The notes beneath the pieces are model-generated. The model was given only the letters and a program-made list of their open reading frames with translations. It did not search any database and had not been told where the DNA came from. Below are positions 8,959-19,900 of a DNA stretch of 64,000 nucleotides, piece by piece; positions within the stretch are counted from its first letter, which is position 1, and each line of letters begins with the position of its first letter. The translations under genes and the position numbers were made by a program. Origin of the DNA: JAAUTS01 sp034440395. Its GTDB lineage: Bacteria > Verrucomicrobiota > Verrucomicrobiia > Methylacidiphilales > JAAUTS01. The stretch is from contig JAWXBW010000067.1 in assembly GCA_034440395.1 (NCBI GenBank), positions 1-64,000 of the forward strand, in the 5' to 3' direction.

Positions 8959-10962
8959 TCAAGATAATTGAGTATGCACTGCGCCTCCGAGAGTCAAACC
9001 GTCAGGGGGCGGTAGGCCAGAGGCACTTACCCACCAAAGCTGATGGCCATGGGCCGGAAGACGGACGACGAGCTCGCTGGAAGTGGCGAACTCGCCAATA
9101 CCATCTGACCCCCAAGCAGCGATAGAAACTGGCCCCGCCATGCCAATGGTCGCAGGCCACGCAAAGCTTTGCTGGCGGGCTTCCCCAGATATGTTTACCA
9201 CCAGTACGGCCCATGCGCCAAGTTCAGGATAGGGTCGGACGATCAGCGGTAAATCCTGACCGGGCAGCCCCCAATAGGGTAGCTCTGCTGGGCTGGCGAT
9301 TGAACCTTGGGCACAGAAACGCCACAGACGGCGGCGTTCTTCCGAACAGAGATGCAAGGGATCCGAGGTGTTCACCGCCCCACCTAATGCGGCGACCCAG
9401 TAAGCGAGGGTGTGTGTCTCTTGATTGCTCAGCTCAGTGTGAAAATCTCGTAGGATCAAGGAATCAGCATCGTTTTGCCATAAAATGCCGTTGATGAACT
9501 GCACTGCCCATGAACTGCGAATCAGATGTGAGGCCGAGTGTCCGCCGAGCGACGCGTCAAGCGGCCAAACCGAGGCGTTGTCCCCGCCCGTGCGCACGGC
9601 ATCGGCAAAGCCGATCATGGGTGGAAACGGCGCAAGGCACCCAAGCCAAAACGCATCCTCGCCCATCGCCTCACGCATAGCTGTGAAAAGATTCCGCATC
9701 CGCTCAAGGGAGGTGAGCCCCGGTGAGTGGCGTCGCACTTGATCGTCCCCGGGTTCAAAAAAGGCCCAGAATAAAAAATCCGTTTTAAAATAACGCGCAC
9801 CCCAAGCGCGAAGCGTGCGCAAGCAGTGAACGATGTAGTCAGTCACGCCGGGATGCGAGCTATCAAGCACATACCATTCCTCATCAGGATAGCCCCAAAC
9901 TTTCGATTCCCCGTGAGAAGTGATGCCAAGCACTGGGGTGCCATCGTGCCGACGCAGAATCCAATCCGGATGCTCGGCGATGAGACGGCTGCGGTTCCCC
10001 GCCATGTAAGGTGCAATCCAGATTCCGGGCAGATACCCTTCTTCAGCGATGCGGGCGAAGGCGGGCTCTAGTCCGCCAGGCCAGCGCTCGTTGGCAGAAA
10101 GCCAATCGCCCGGTGCGGTGAAGTAACCCGCATCAATCTGGATGGCCCGCAGATCTGGCGATGGATGACTTTTCAAACCCAACAGCAATGCCTCCAAATC
10201 CGCCCGGCAAAAGTTGAAGTAATGATAATACCAAGAACACCAGTGCGTTCCTCCAGCGAAGCGGTGCCTCACGCCCATCTCAGCCGCAATGGCTCGGGCG
10301 AAAGCTTGGAACGTCGGGTAGGGGCGCGGCCCCCAGGAGATATACAATGGAGGGAGATCTAGACCTTCCAATGGGATCGTGAGGCATTCCAAGTGATAGC
10401 CTAGAGAAACGTGCAGCCCGTCGCGCAAGGCATCGCGTCCGATAACGCGCCCTGCGACGCGGAAACGTCGGTGCTCGTGCGGCCCGAACGCCAAAGTGCC
10501 GCCGTCCGCTGCAATGACGGCGTTGACCAGGCCGTAGTCGTCGAGCACGGCGGGATCCCCAGGCTTGGGTAAATCGTTGAGGTGCCCATTCTGCATCCAG
10601 TTGACCGCACCTTCGACATACGCTGGCCCTAATACCAGAAGACGTCGCGGAGCACGGGCGAAGCCAAGCAACCGAGCACGCAGCACCAGCCCTTCCATCG
10701 TCTCTTCAATATCGAGCACGAGCTTTCCGTCCACGCAACAGTAGGTCGCACAGGCAGCCCCTTCCCTCCGCTTCACGGAGATCGAAACCGCACGCAACGG
10801 AGCATCATCCCAAGCAGGGAAGGCATCCGAGAGGCGCAAGCCGGACTTCTCAATATTGAGAGTTCCATCATCGCCAATGTGCCAGTTCAGACCAGCCCCC
10901 AACGGGAAGATGGCCTGAGCGGATTCAGGTTCTTCCACGGTGGGGAGCGAGGAAAGTATCAT
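8959..10962 (-). CDS. GH36-like alpha-galactosidase family enzyme
   Basis: This 667-residue protein has a beta-sandwich N-terminal domain, a TIM barrel from about residue 235, and a C-terminal beta domain. The barrel shows WCSWYYHYFNF, the IQIDAGY strand, YFKTDF near residue 393 (Asp as nucleophile in GH36) and RTGGDN near 459 (acid/base Asp), the expected order for GH36/melibiase-type enzymes. No export signal is evident, so a cytoplasmic role on an imported galactoside is likely. Its start lies 15 bases from the stop of the giant GH31 gene, indicating one transcript. Activity on alpha-galactosides is the best guess, but the family also contains raffinose-synthase-like transferases. Confidence 0.83.
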   Translation of the reverse strand: MILSSLPTVEEPESAQAIFPLGAGLNWHIGDDGTLNIEKSGLRLSDAFPAWDDAPLRAVSISVKRREGAACATYCCVDGKLVLDIEETMEGLVLRARLLGFARAPRRLLVLGPAYVEGAVNWMQNGHLNDLPKPGDPAVLDDYGLVNAVIAADGGTLAFGPHEHRRFRVAGRVIGRDALRDGLHVSLGYHLECLTIPLEGLDLPPLYISWGPRPYPTFQAFARAIAAEMGVRHRFAGGTHWCSWYYHYFNFCRADLEALLLGLKSHPSPDLRAIQIDAGYFTAPGDWLSANERWPGGLEPAFARIAEEGYLPGIWIAPYMAGNRSRLIAEHPDWILRRHDGTPVLGITSHGESKVWGYPDEEWYVLDSSHPGVTDYIVHCLRTLRAWGARYFKTDFLFWAFFEPGDDQVRRHSPGLTSLERMRNLFTAMREAMGEDAFWLGCLAPFPPMIGFADAVRTGGDNASVWPLDASLGGHSASHLIRSSWAVQFINGILWQNDADSLILRDFHTELSNQETHTLAYWVAALGGAVNTSDPLHLCSEERRRLWRFCAQGSIASPAELPYWGLPGQDLPLIVRPYPELGAWAVLVVNISGEARQQSFAWPATIGMAGPVSIAAWGSDGIGEFATSSELVVRLPAHGHQLWWVSASGLPPPDGLTLGGAVHTQLS

Positions 10963-10976
10963 TTAAAGAACATATA

Positions 10977-13900
10977 TTACGGTGCTGTGACCCTCACTCG
11001 GACGAAGCGTTTATTTGCACTGGTCAGGTTGTCCGTTACGACGACTCGTTCAAAGGTCGTGTCAATACTGGTCACTCCCGTAGTGGCCGAAGCATTCACC
11101 GCCCACGTGCCGTTAGCTAGCGTATCGCTAAACTCAGCAGAGAAGCTGATACCAGAGTTACTCGTGCTCTTACGACGGATGTAGGTAATGCGGAGTTTAC
11201 CCGTGCCATCCACATCAACGAGAGGTAAGCCTGCGCTGCCGCTAGCGGTAACCACTGCGTTATTTGGGCTCGTTAACACACTGACTTGGCCTGTGCCTGC
11301 GCCCATCATGTTAAAGGCGTATTTCAGCAAGCTAGGAACGCCGTCACCCGCTGGGGTTAAGGCATCTTGGGTGCCATTGGACGCTAAGCTGTTAGCGGTG
11401 CGGAAGGTAGTGAGACCGCTGCCAGCAGCTTGCGTTAATCCGCGGAACTCAACCTCGGCTATGTCGGCAAGGCTGCTGGGATGCTGGTAGCGCAGGTAGC
11501 GATAGTAGGTAGTATCGCTAATCGAGACCTGTTGCCAGACAAAGCCGGGATCGCTACCCACCGTATGGAGGGTTGTCCAGCTCGTTCCATTACTTGAACC
11601 TTGGAATATGCCGCCGACCGTGCGGTTGGTGTAGCCTTCGCGAGCCATGAAGCGGATCGTGCTGACTCGGCCCGTGAGGGTTAACCCAAGATCAATCTGA
11701 GCAAAGCCACCGCTGGCGGCATCAGGCGCAAAGAAGGTCGCTGTGTCGCCGTCAAAGACTTTGTTCGCATCGTAGATCGCAAAGTTTCCGTAGGGAGCCG
11801 ATCCACTGACCGTGCCGGTGAAGAGCGGGTCTAAACCTGCCGTGATCGTGATGGAGACTGCTTGAGCCGCAGAGGTACCAGTTCCATTAGTAGCGGTAAA
11901 GCTCGGGGTGAAGGTGCCGCCTGCAGTCGGGGTGCCGCTGAGCACGCCTGTGGAGGTGGCTAAAGTCACTCCGTTGGGCAAGTTGCCCGAGGCTAATGCC
12001 CACGATGTGGGGCTATTGCTTGCCGTCACGGTGTAGCTGAACGCTTGGCCAGTTGAGCCATTGGCAGTCTGACCGGTGGTTATCACCGGCGCTGAGCCGC
12101 CGCCGCTTCCGGTGGGCGCAACGTCGGCATAGGATTGCCCGATGCGCACTTCATCGACCTCAAGTGTCTGCCCAGTGCCCAGCCCGTGCTGGATACGGAT
12201 GCGGTCGAAGGTGAAGGTCGCTAAACCCAATAGTTGGGTCGCCGTGCCGTCCGCAGGAGTGCTCGCAAGGCTCGGGTTCGCCCACACATACACATCGTCC
12301 GTTCCGGCTTTGAGCACAATCTTCGCTACGATGAAGGTCGCGGTTCCGGTGCCTACAGCGGTGTTTGCACCGGCACCTCCGCTGCGTTCCACGCCCCAGT
12401 TGGTGGCATTTAAGCGTTGACCGATGAAGAGTTGCTCGGAGCCCCCGTTAAAGAGGGAGAGACCACCCCAGTTGGTTCCAGGAATGGTGCTTCTCGCAAG
12501 GAAGCTGATCCAGTAGGTGCCATCGGGCTGGGCCGAGGCGCTGACGTTGCGGAAGCTGGCCGCATTGTTGACAAATACGCCCTTTCCGCCGGCAGCGGTG
12601 AGTGTTCCACCCGAGGTGTAAGTGAGCCCGGTGGCGTTGATGTCGTTGGCTCCGCCATCCCATGCTCCGCTCCAGTTGGTGCCTCCGCTCTTTGCGGCCA
12701 AGGCGCCGGTGCCTGCGGTGTAGGAGAACCCTTCGTAGGTCGCCGGATTGAAGGTGCCGGAGAAGTTCTGGCTGGTAAGATTAGCACTCAGGGTGCCCGA
12801 GCGGTTGACTGGGCTAAACGAGTAGCCAGCCAAGCTTGGTGTGATCGTGTAGGCTCCCTGCGGCACATTGTTCAATGTATAGACTCCGCTTACGTTGGTC
12901 GTCGCCGTGCGGGTGCCGTCACTCACGGTTACGCCATTGAGCCCAGTGGCCCCAACAGTGATCGTTCCCGTGATGCTGTAGGTCGGCAAGGCAGTCGCAG
13001 TGAACGTCTGTCCAGTAATTGCTGCTCCGTTTACCGTCACCGACCGCGTGGCCGGGGTATAGCTGAAGCCCGAGAGGCTCGGCGTGAGCGTATATGTGCC
13101 GTTGGAGAGGCTCAGACTAAAGTTTCCATTGGCATCCGTGACTGTGCTGCTGCCGCCCGAAGACACTGTAACACCACTCTGGGCGGTGCCACTCAACGTG
13201 ACCGTTCCGCTTACTGCGAAAGTCGGTGCACTGAAGCTGACGATAGCATTGTAGAAAGTCTGGCCCATTTCCGACCAGAGGCCTGCATCGGGTCTTGGAT
13301 GTACCCAATCGCCTTCCTGCTGCTGTTGCGTGCCCCAATCAAAGGTGGGAGCATTACCATATTCACGGACCGCGATTGAATTCATGTCCACAATGCGGAC
13401 GCGTTCTTTCGCCGGAGCGGAAAGGCCATCAAACTTGGTTTGGTAGGTCGTGTTGAGTCGGTTGATGCGACTGATACCGGCCGCAAAGTTGGCCGCGAGG
13501 CTATCGCGTCCACGACCCACGGGGGGGATTTTGGCGATAACGAGCCTCACGTTGGAGGGGTGGTTCAGAATGGTATCCACCAATTGGCTCACTTGACCAG
13601 TGATCCACGCGTCGTGGCCGGAGTTGTCGAGCAGCTTCGGTCCATCCGCCTGTCCATCGCCGGTCGGGTCGGGGAAGCCGGTGGAACCGCCGCCGGGCAC
13701 GCCTAGTCCATGATCCATGTTGTTAATGCCAAGCAAGAGCGTCACGACATTGACCGTGCCCGAAGGCGCAGGTGCGGTGCCAAATTGCGCATCCATGTAA
13801 TCCTTCATGCTGGTGCTGCCACCTGCGGTCGGCCAGTTGAAATGATCCAAGCCCCTGCCCGACCAGCCCTCATGCCTGTTAGGCGCTGAGCCCTGGGTTC

Positions 13901-16900
13901 CCAACCATGTGGCGGCAAAGCCACCGTTGGTGAAGAAGGTTCTCATGTGATTCTGGTAGCTATTGTTCGCAGTGATCGAGTCACCAGCCGTCATGATCCT
14001 GAACGTAGATCCACCACCGCCGCCGCTTGCTGCGTTGATGGTGATGGCGATGGACACGGCAGGCGAGGTGCCACCAGCGTTGGTCGCGGTGAAGCTCGGC
14101 GAGAACGAACCGCTAGCGGAAGGTGTTCCGGAGAGCAATCCCGTGGAGGTGTTCAAGCTGACGCCAGTCGGGAGTGTTCCCGAGGCTAACGTATAGGAGG
14201 TCGGGCTGCTGCTGGCTACGATCTGGTAGCTAAATGAGCTACTCTGCGTGCCCGTAGCAGTCTGTCCTGCCGTCACAACTGGCGCCGCACCTACGGCACT
14301 GATCGTGATGGTGATGGACACAGCCGGCGACGTGCCGTTTGCGTTGGTCGCGGTGAAGCTCGGCGTGAATGTGCCGGTCACCGTTGGTGTGCCAGACAGC
14401 AATCCCGTGCTGGTGTTGAGGGACACACCCGAGGGGAGTGAACCTGAAGCTAGCGCGTAAGAAGTCGGGCTATTAGTGGCAGCAACGGTGTAACTGAAGG
14501 CTGTATTCACCGTGGCTGTAGCGCTTTGACCTGCAGTAACGGCAGGAGGCTGAGGCAACGGGGCCGTCGTAGGAGCGACTTCGGCAAAATTATTCCCGAT
14601 ACGAAGTTCATCAAAATCCATGGTCGAGCCACTAAGCCCTGCTTCAAGGCGCACCCGATTCATCGTGATATCCACTCCACCGATCCATGGGGTAGCAGCG
14701 CCATCGTCAGGAGTGCCGTCTAGGGATGGGTTGGTCCACATGTAAACGTCATCTGCACCTGCTCGCAGGACCAATTTAAGAACGATAAACGTGGACGCTG
14801 CCGTCGAAGTTCCAGAAGTCGCACTAGCAGCACCCCTTTCCATACCCCAAGTGGTGCCATTAAAGCGCTGACCGATGAAGGCCTGCTCGGCGCCTCCGTT
14901 GAATAGAGAGAGTCCGCCGTAACCGTTGTTACCCGGATTGTTGCTCCTGGCGATAAAGCTGATCCAGTAAGTGCCCGTGCTATACGTAGCCGGGAGATTA
15001 CGGAAGTTCGTGAAGGAGCCGCCTTGCTTGATGATCACTCGACCACCCGCTGTGGTTAAGTTTTTTCCTCCTGAGGCATAGGTCATGCCAGTAACGTTGG
15101 TCTCATTTTGGCCGCCGTCCCATGCCGCCGTCCAGCCAGTGCCACCGTTGAGTCCCGCAAGAGTTCCTGCGGGGTAACTAAATCCATCATAGGCAATCAA
15201 TTGAGTGACGGTAATCGGAATCGCAGAAGCGGCCGATGTGCCTGAGGAGTTTGTAACGGTAAATTGCGGGTTATAATTTCCTGCTGTGGTCGGGGTGCCA
15301 GTGAGTAAACCGGTGGAACTATTCAAGGTCACGCCTGGAGGTAAAGAACCACTACTCAGCGTATAGCTGATGGCAAAGTTGGCCGCAATTTGGTAGGAGA
15401 AAACATTACCCACGATCCCTGTAGTTGTTTGTCCCGAGGTGACGGTCGGTTGAGCAAGGGGCACCGCACTGATCGTCACAGTCTGCGAGCCAGAAGTGCC
15501 TGTGGCATTCGTAGCCGTCAGAACGATCGGGAATGTTCCCGTGGTCGAAACCGTGCCGCTGATAACACCGGTGTTTGTATTAAAGCTCAAGCCAGCAGGG
15601 AGCGAACCACTCACAAGAGTCCAGCTGGTCGCTGGCGGTGAGGATACAACTTGATAGTTCAGCGGGATCGTCTGCATCGCTGAAGGATTTTGACTGGGTG
15701 TAATCACAGGAGCTGCTCCCATGACGTCATTCCAAGTCGCACCAAGGCGGAATTCGTCTAAATAACATTTGCTCACTGAGTCGAGCTGAATGGTTTGCAC
15801 TCCCGTAAAGCTGAAACTAGATGCGTTTGTAACCGTCCCGTTTGCGGAAGCGTCACTAGGCTGGGAACCGACCGGTGGATTGACCCACAAGCGGTAGCTA
15901 GAGAGCCCATTATTCATATCCATTCGGACTAGGATAAGAGCTGTTTCCCCGCTCACGACGGGGGCATTACTCGTCACGGTGCTGCCCGAGCGACCGAATT
16001 TCCAGTTAGCGACTCCGCTTTCCGTAAGAACTTGGAACTGGGTTCCGCCAGCATCAGTGAGCTCAATGATGAAGACTCCGTTTGCACCGGTGCGATTGAC
16101 CCTAGCGAGCAGGCTCATCCACGTAGTCTGTCCATTACGTTGGATTCCTGAACCAAACTGACGACTAACGCCGACATAGCCACTTCCATCCATCTCCAAT
16201 GCATTACCCGCTGCTGGCACGCCCGGGTAAGTAAGCCCTGCCACGATCCTCTTAGTTCCTGCATTAATTCCCTGCCAAGTATTGCTGCCCCAACCGATGG
16301 TGCCACCGCCGCCGCCTAGGCCGACGGGCGAGTTTCCGATGCTGCCACCGATCTGGTCATAAGCCAAGCCCGCTAAGGGAGCAGTAATGGTGATGGTCAC
16401 AGGACGATTCGGGTTGGCTGCGCCTTGGGCATTGCTGGCCCCAACGGTGAAAGTGAAAGCTCCTGCTCCTGTGGGGGTGCCACTGATCACGCCCGTGGAT
16501 GCATTCAGCGTGATACCTGCGGGTAAACTACCGCTGACCAGAGACCAGGATGTGGGCAAGCCCGTGGCTTGCAGCGTGTAGCTAAATCCTGTGCCTACTT
16601 GTCCCGTTGCGGTCTGACCCACGCTGATCAAAGGAGCACTGGCTTGGACGACGGTAAATTTAAGCGTAATGGGCGCACCTGTGCCGTTAGCGTTAGTGGC
16701 CGTAAACGTTGCAGTGTAAGTACCAGCCGTGGTCGGAGTGCCGCTGAGGACTCCCGTGGTGGTATTTAACGAAAGGCCAGGAGCTAGGCTTCCGCTGGTC
16801 AATGCATAGCTCGTAGGAGATCCTGAGGCAATGATCTGGTAGTTGTAGGCAGTGGATGTGACGCCTTGTGTAATATTCTGCTGTTTCCAGACGAGAGCGG

Positions 16901-19900
16901 GTTGGTTTAATACCACAACATCACTGTAGTTCGTGCCAAGGCGAATTTCGTCTAGCTCTAAATTATCAGTCTCGGGTGCACCATCAAAGGTCAACTCGAT
17001 CCGTCCGAAGCTCAGGTTATTTGAGCCTTGGCTGGTGGTAATGTTAGCCGAGGCGTCTGAGGGCGCGGTGCCAGAGATGGCGGGGTTCACCCACATACGC
17101 ACCGTGCGAGTGGAGCTATTTGTAATGTCTATTTTAACTAAGACCAATGCTGGCGTAGTATTTACCGCAACAGAACTCGGGGCGGAAGGTTGTGAACCGA
17201 CTTTGGCGTCGTAGGACCAGTTAGCACTTCCCGTTCTTTTACCGAAAGTGAGGAGACTATCGTTGGAACCACCGGCGCTGCGGGTCAAAGAGAGACCCCC
17301 AGAGCCAACGCCAGAGCCGGTGCCGATGAAGCTGAGCCAGACGGTTTTGGCCGAGTTATCGTCCACGAAAGGAGATTGCAGGACTTTAGCATAGCGGTTG
17401 CCTGTGGATCCCCTGCTGAGTTTCACGCGGTTGCCAGTGAAAGGTAGGCTACCGTAGCGGTTGTTCCCGAAATCAATCGTCGTGGGATAAGCAGGATTAT
17501 CACTGGTGCTTCCAATTTTACGTTCCCAGAAATCCACAAACCCGACGCCACCTTGGGCACCTTCTAAACCGCCGCCCACGGCTTCATAATTAAACGGTTC
17601 GTGAACCAGAAGCGGGGCTGCTGCAATGGTGAGGGTTACATTTCGTGTAACCGTGCCGCCGGAAATTAATTGGAACGTAAGGCTAGCAGAAGCCGCCGCC
17701 GTAGGGCGTCCATAAATGCGTGCTGTCGCAGCATCAAAGGTTAAACCCGATGGGATAGAGCCTGAGGTCAAGCTCCAGGTCAAGGTAGAGCCTAGGCCTT
17801 CGGCGAAGAGACGCTGGTCGTAGTCTTGATTAACGCTGCCATTAGGAAGTGAAGTCGTGACGATAGAGAGAGCGGGAGCAGCCGACTGCGTGGCGGCAAT
17901 GCTTTTTGCGACAGCGGCGGAAACTTTGACATAAGTCACAGCACCTTGCGCATTGGCGCCAGTAGCCCAACCTTCTCCTGCTGTATTACGCAGATCAGCA
18001 AGTGAAGCACGCACCGTTGCGGCGGAGCCGCCGACGTTTACGCTGGAGGCTTTGAAACGTTGGATTGCGACGATGTAATGCTGCAGCGCTGGCGTGTAGG
18101 TCGTGCCAGTGCGGGCTGCGATGTTGACGTTGACAGTGGTGCCTACTTGCTGACCTGAAATGATTTGTTTAAAAAATTGGTTGGATTCTTGGTTATTGGA
18201 GACTCCATCATCATCATAGTAATTAAACGAAGTTAGGCTTGTGGACGGAAAGTAATCCACCTGAAGCTGTGATTGGTCGCCTTGACCCACATACAGGGGA
18301 TTGTGGAAATAATTAGGAATGATCGCGCCGGCTTTGGCAAAGACGGGCATGCTGATCCATCTAGGGTCGTTGGAATTGTAGGTTATATTGCTGTTAGAGG
18401 CTTGAACATAAGTGGTTCCACGGAAATAGTCATACCATGTTCCCACTGGAAGGTAGATCGGCTTGGAAGTTTCTGCCGCTTGATTTCTTAAGATAGGGGA
18501 AACTAGAAGACCGTCGCCAAACATCCACGCTTGGGAATAATTTACCAAGTTAGGATCACTAGGGAAATCCCAGTTTAAGGGACGGACGATTGGGATGCCA
18601 GTCTCCGCATATCTGCGTTCATAAGAATAAATATAGGGAATGAGCTTTGAACGGAAACGAATGGCTTCGACCGAGCCCGTTTCGCCATTACCACTTCTGC
18701 TACCGAGATCGGTCTTATTAAAATTCCAAGGCTGACGTTGCGCCAGTGGGTTCGCACCGTGGGTGCGGAAGATTGGCATAAAGGAAGAGAACTGGATCCA
18801 GCGGGCATACAGTTCTGGAATGGGCATGTGGGCAGCCTTGGTGTTTTGATTAGAGTTATCCCAGCTATCATCACCGACGCCCAAATCACCTCCCGAGGTG
18901 CCACCGCCATCCGTCGAAGTGCGGCCTAAACCCGCATTAATGACTTGAAGCATGCGAGGTGGTTCTACTGCAAGCTGGCCCCACGCCATATAAACATCAC
19001 CACTCCAAACGCTGTAGCCGTAGCGATGCGATCCGAGATAGGACGTGCGGTTATTCGACCACACGCGTTTGGTGGGGAATTGTGCGCGCTGGTAAATATA
19101 AATTTCCTTCTGAACTGCTTGGTTATAAACATTACCCGCTGCTCCATCCATAATGTCGGTCTCTTCAAACTCATCGTTCCACCAACCATCCACACCGGTG
19201 GCGTAAGCACCATCCACGGTTTTTTGCGCAAACCACTCACGGACAGCCTGTAAGGAGAACTTTAGATTCGCAAGCGGCTTTCCTGAAAAATAATCGTTAT
19301 GGAGGGCGACGGCCGTGCCTGGGCCTGCCTGTGAGTTATACCAGCCATTATCAAATGCTTGTTGGCCTTGCACCGTGTTGCGGTGAATACGTGGCTTAGT
19401 GATAGCCATGATATGATTTCCTTGATCCTCAAAGAAATTTTTGAGCTTACCGCTGGCTGCCGAAGGAAACTTGACTGGGTGCCAATTGAACTCCCCATTA
19501 TCAAACTCACCCCAATGTTTCCAGTCGAAATCCAAGATATAGACATCTAGAGGGATTTTTCGGGTGCGGTAAGTTTCAATCGAGGTCTTCAGCTCATTCT
19601 CATCCACACCCCACTCGGTATTCATAAAACCGCTGGCATACTTCGGGAACATCGAAGGGCGCCCCGTGATCTGCGTCATGGCATCCATGATCTGATACGG
19701 TGAGCCTACTATGCTGAACCAGAGAACATTCGTTTTAGGGTTTAACTCAGGCAAGCCTCTAGCACCTGTCTTACTCAATTCCAGCGTATTTCCTAACGTG
19801 GACGTGCCGCCTTCATTGTCCCACAGCACCGCAAAGCCCGGGATCGTAGAGTTGCCTAATGTCCAAACAAAAGGTCCGGTTTGGCCACCATGTGGCATAA

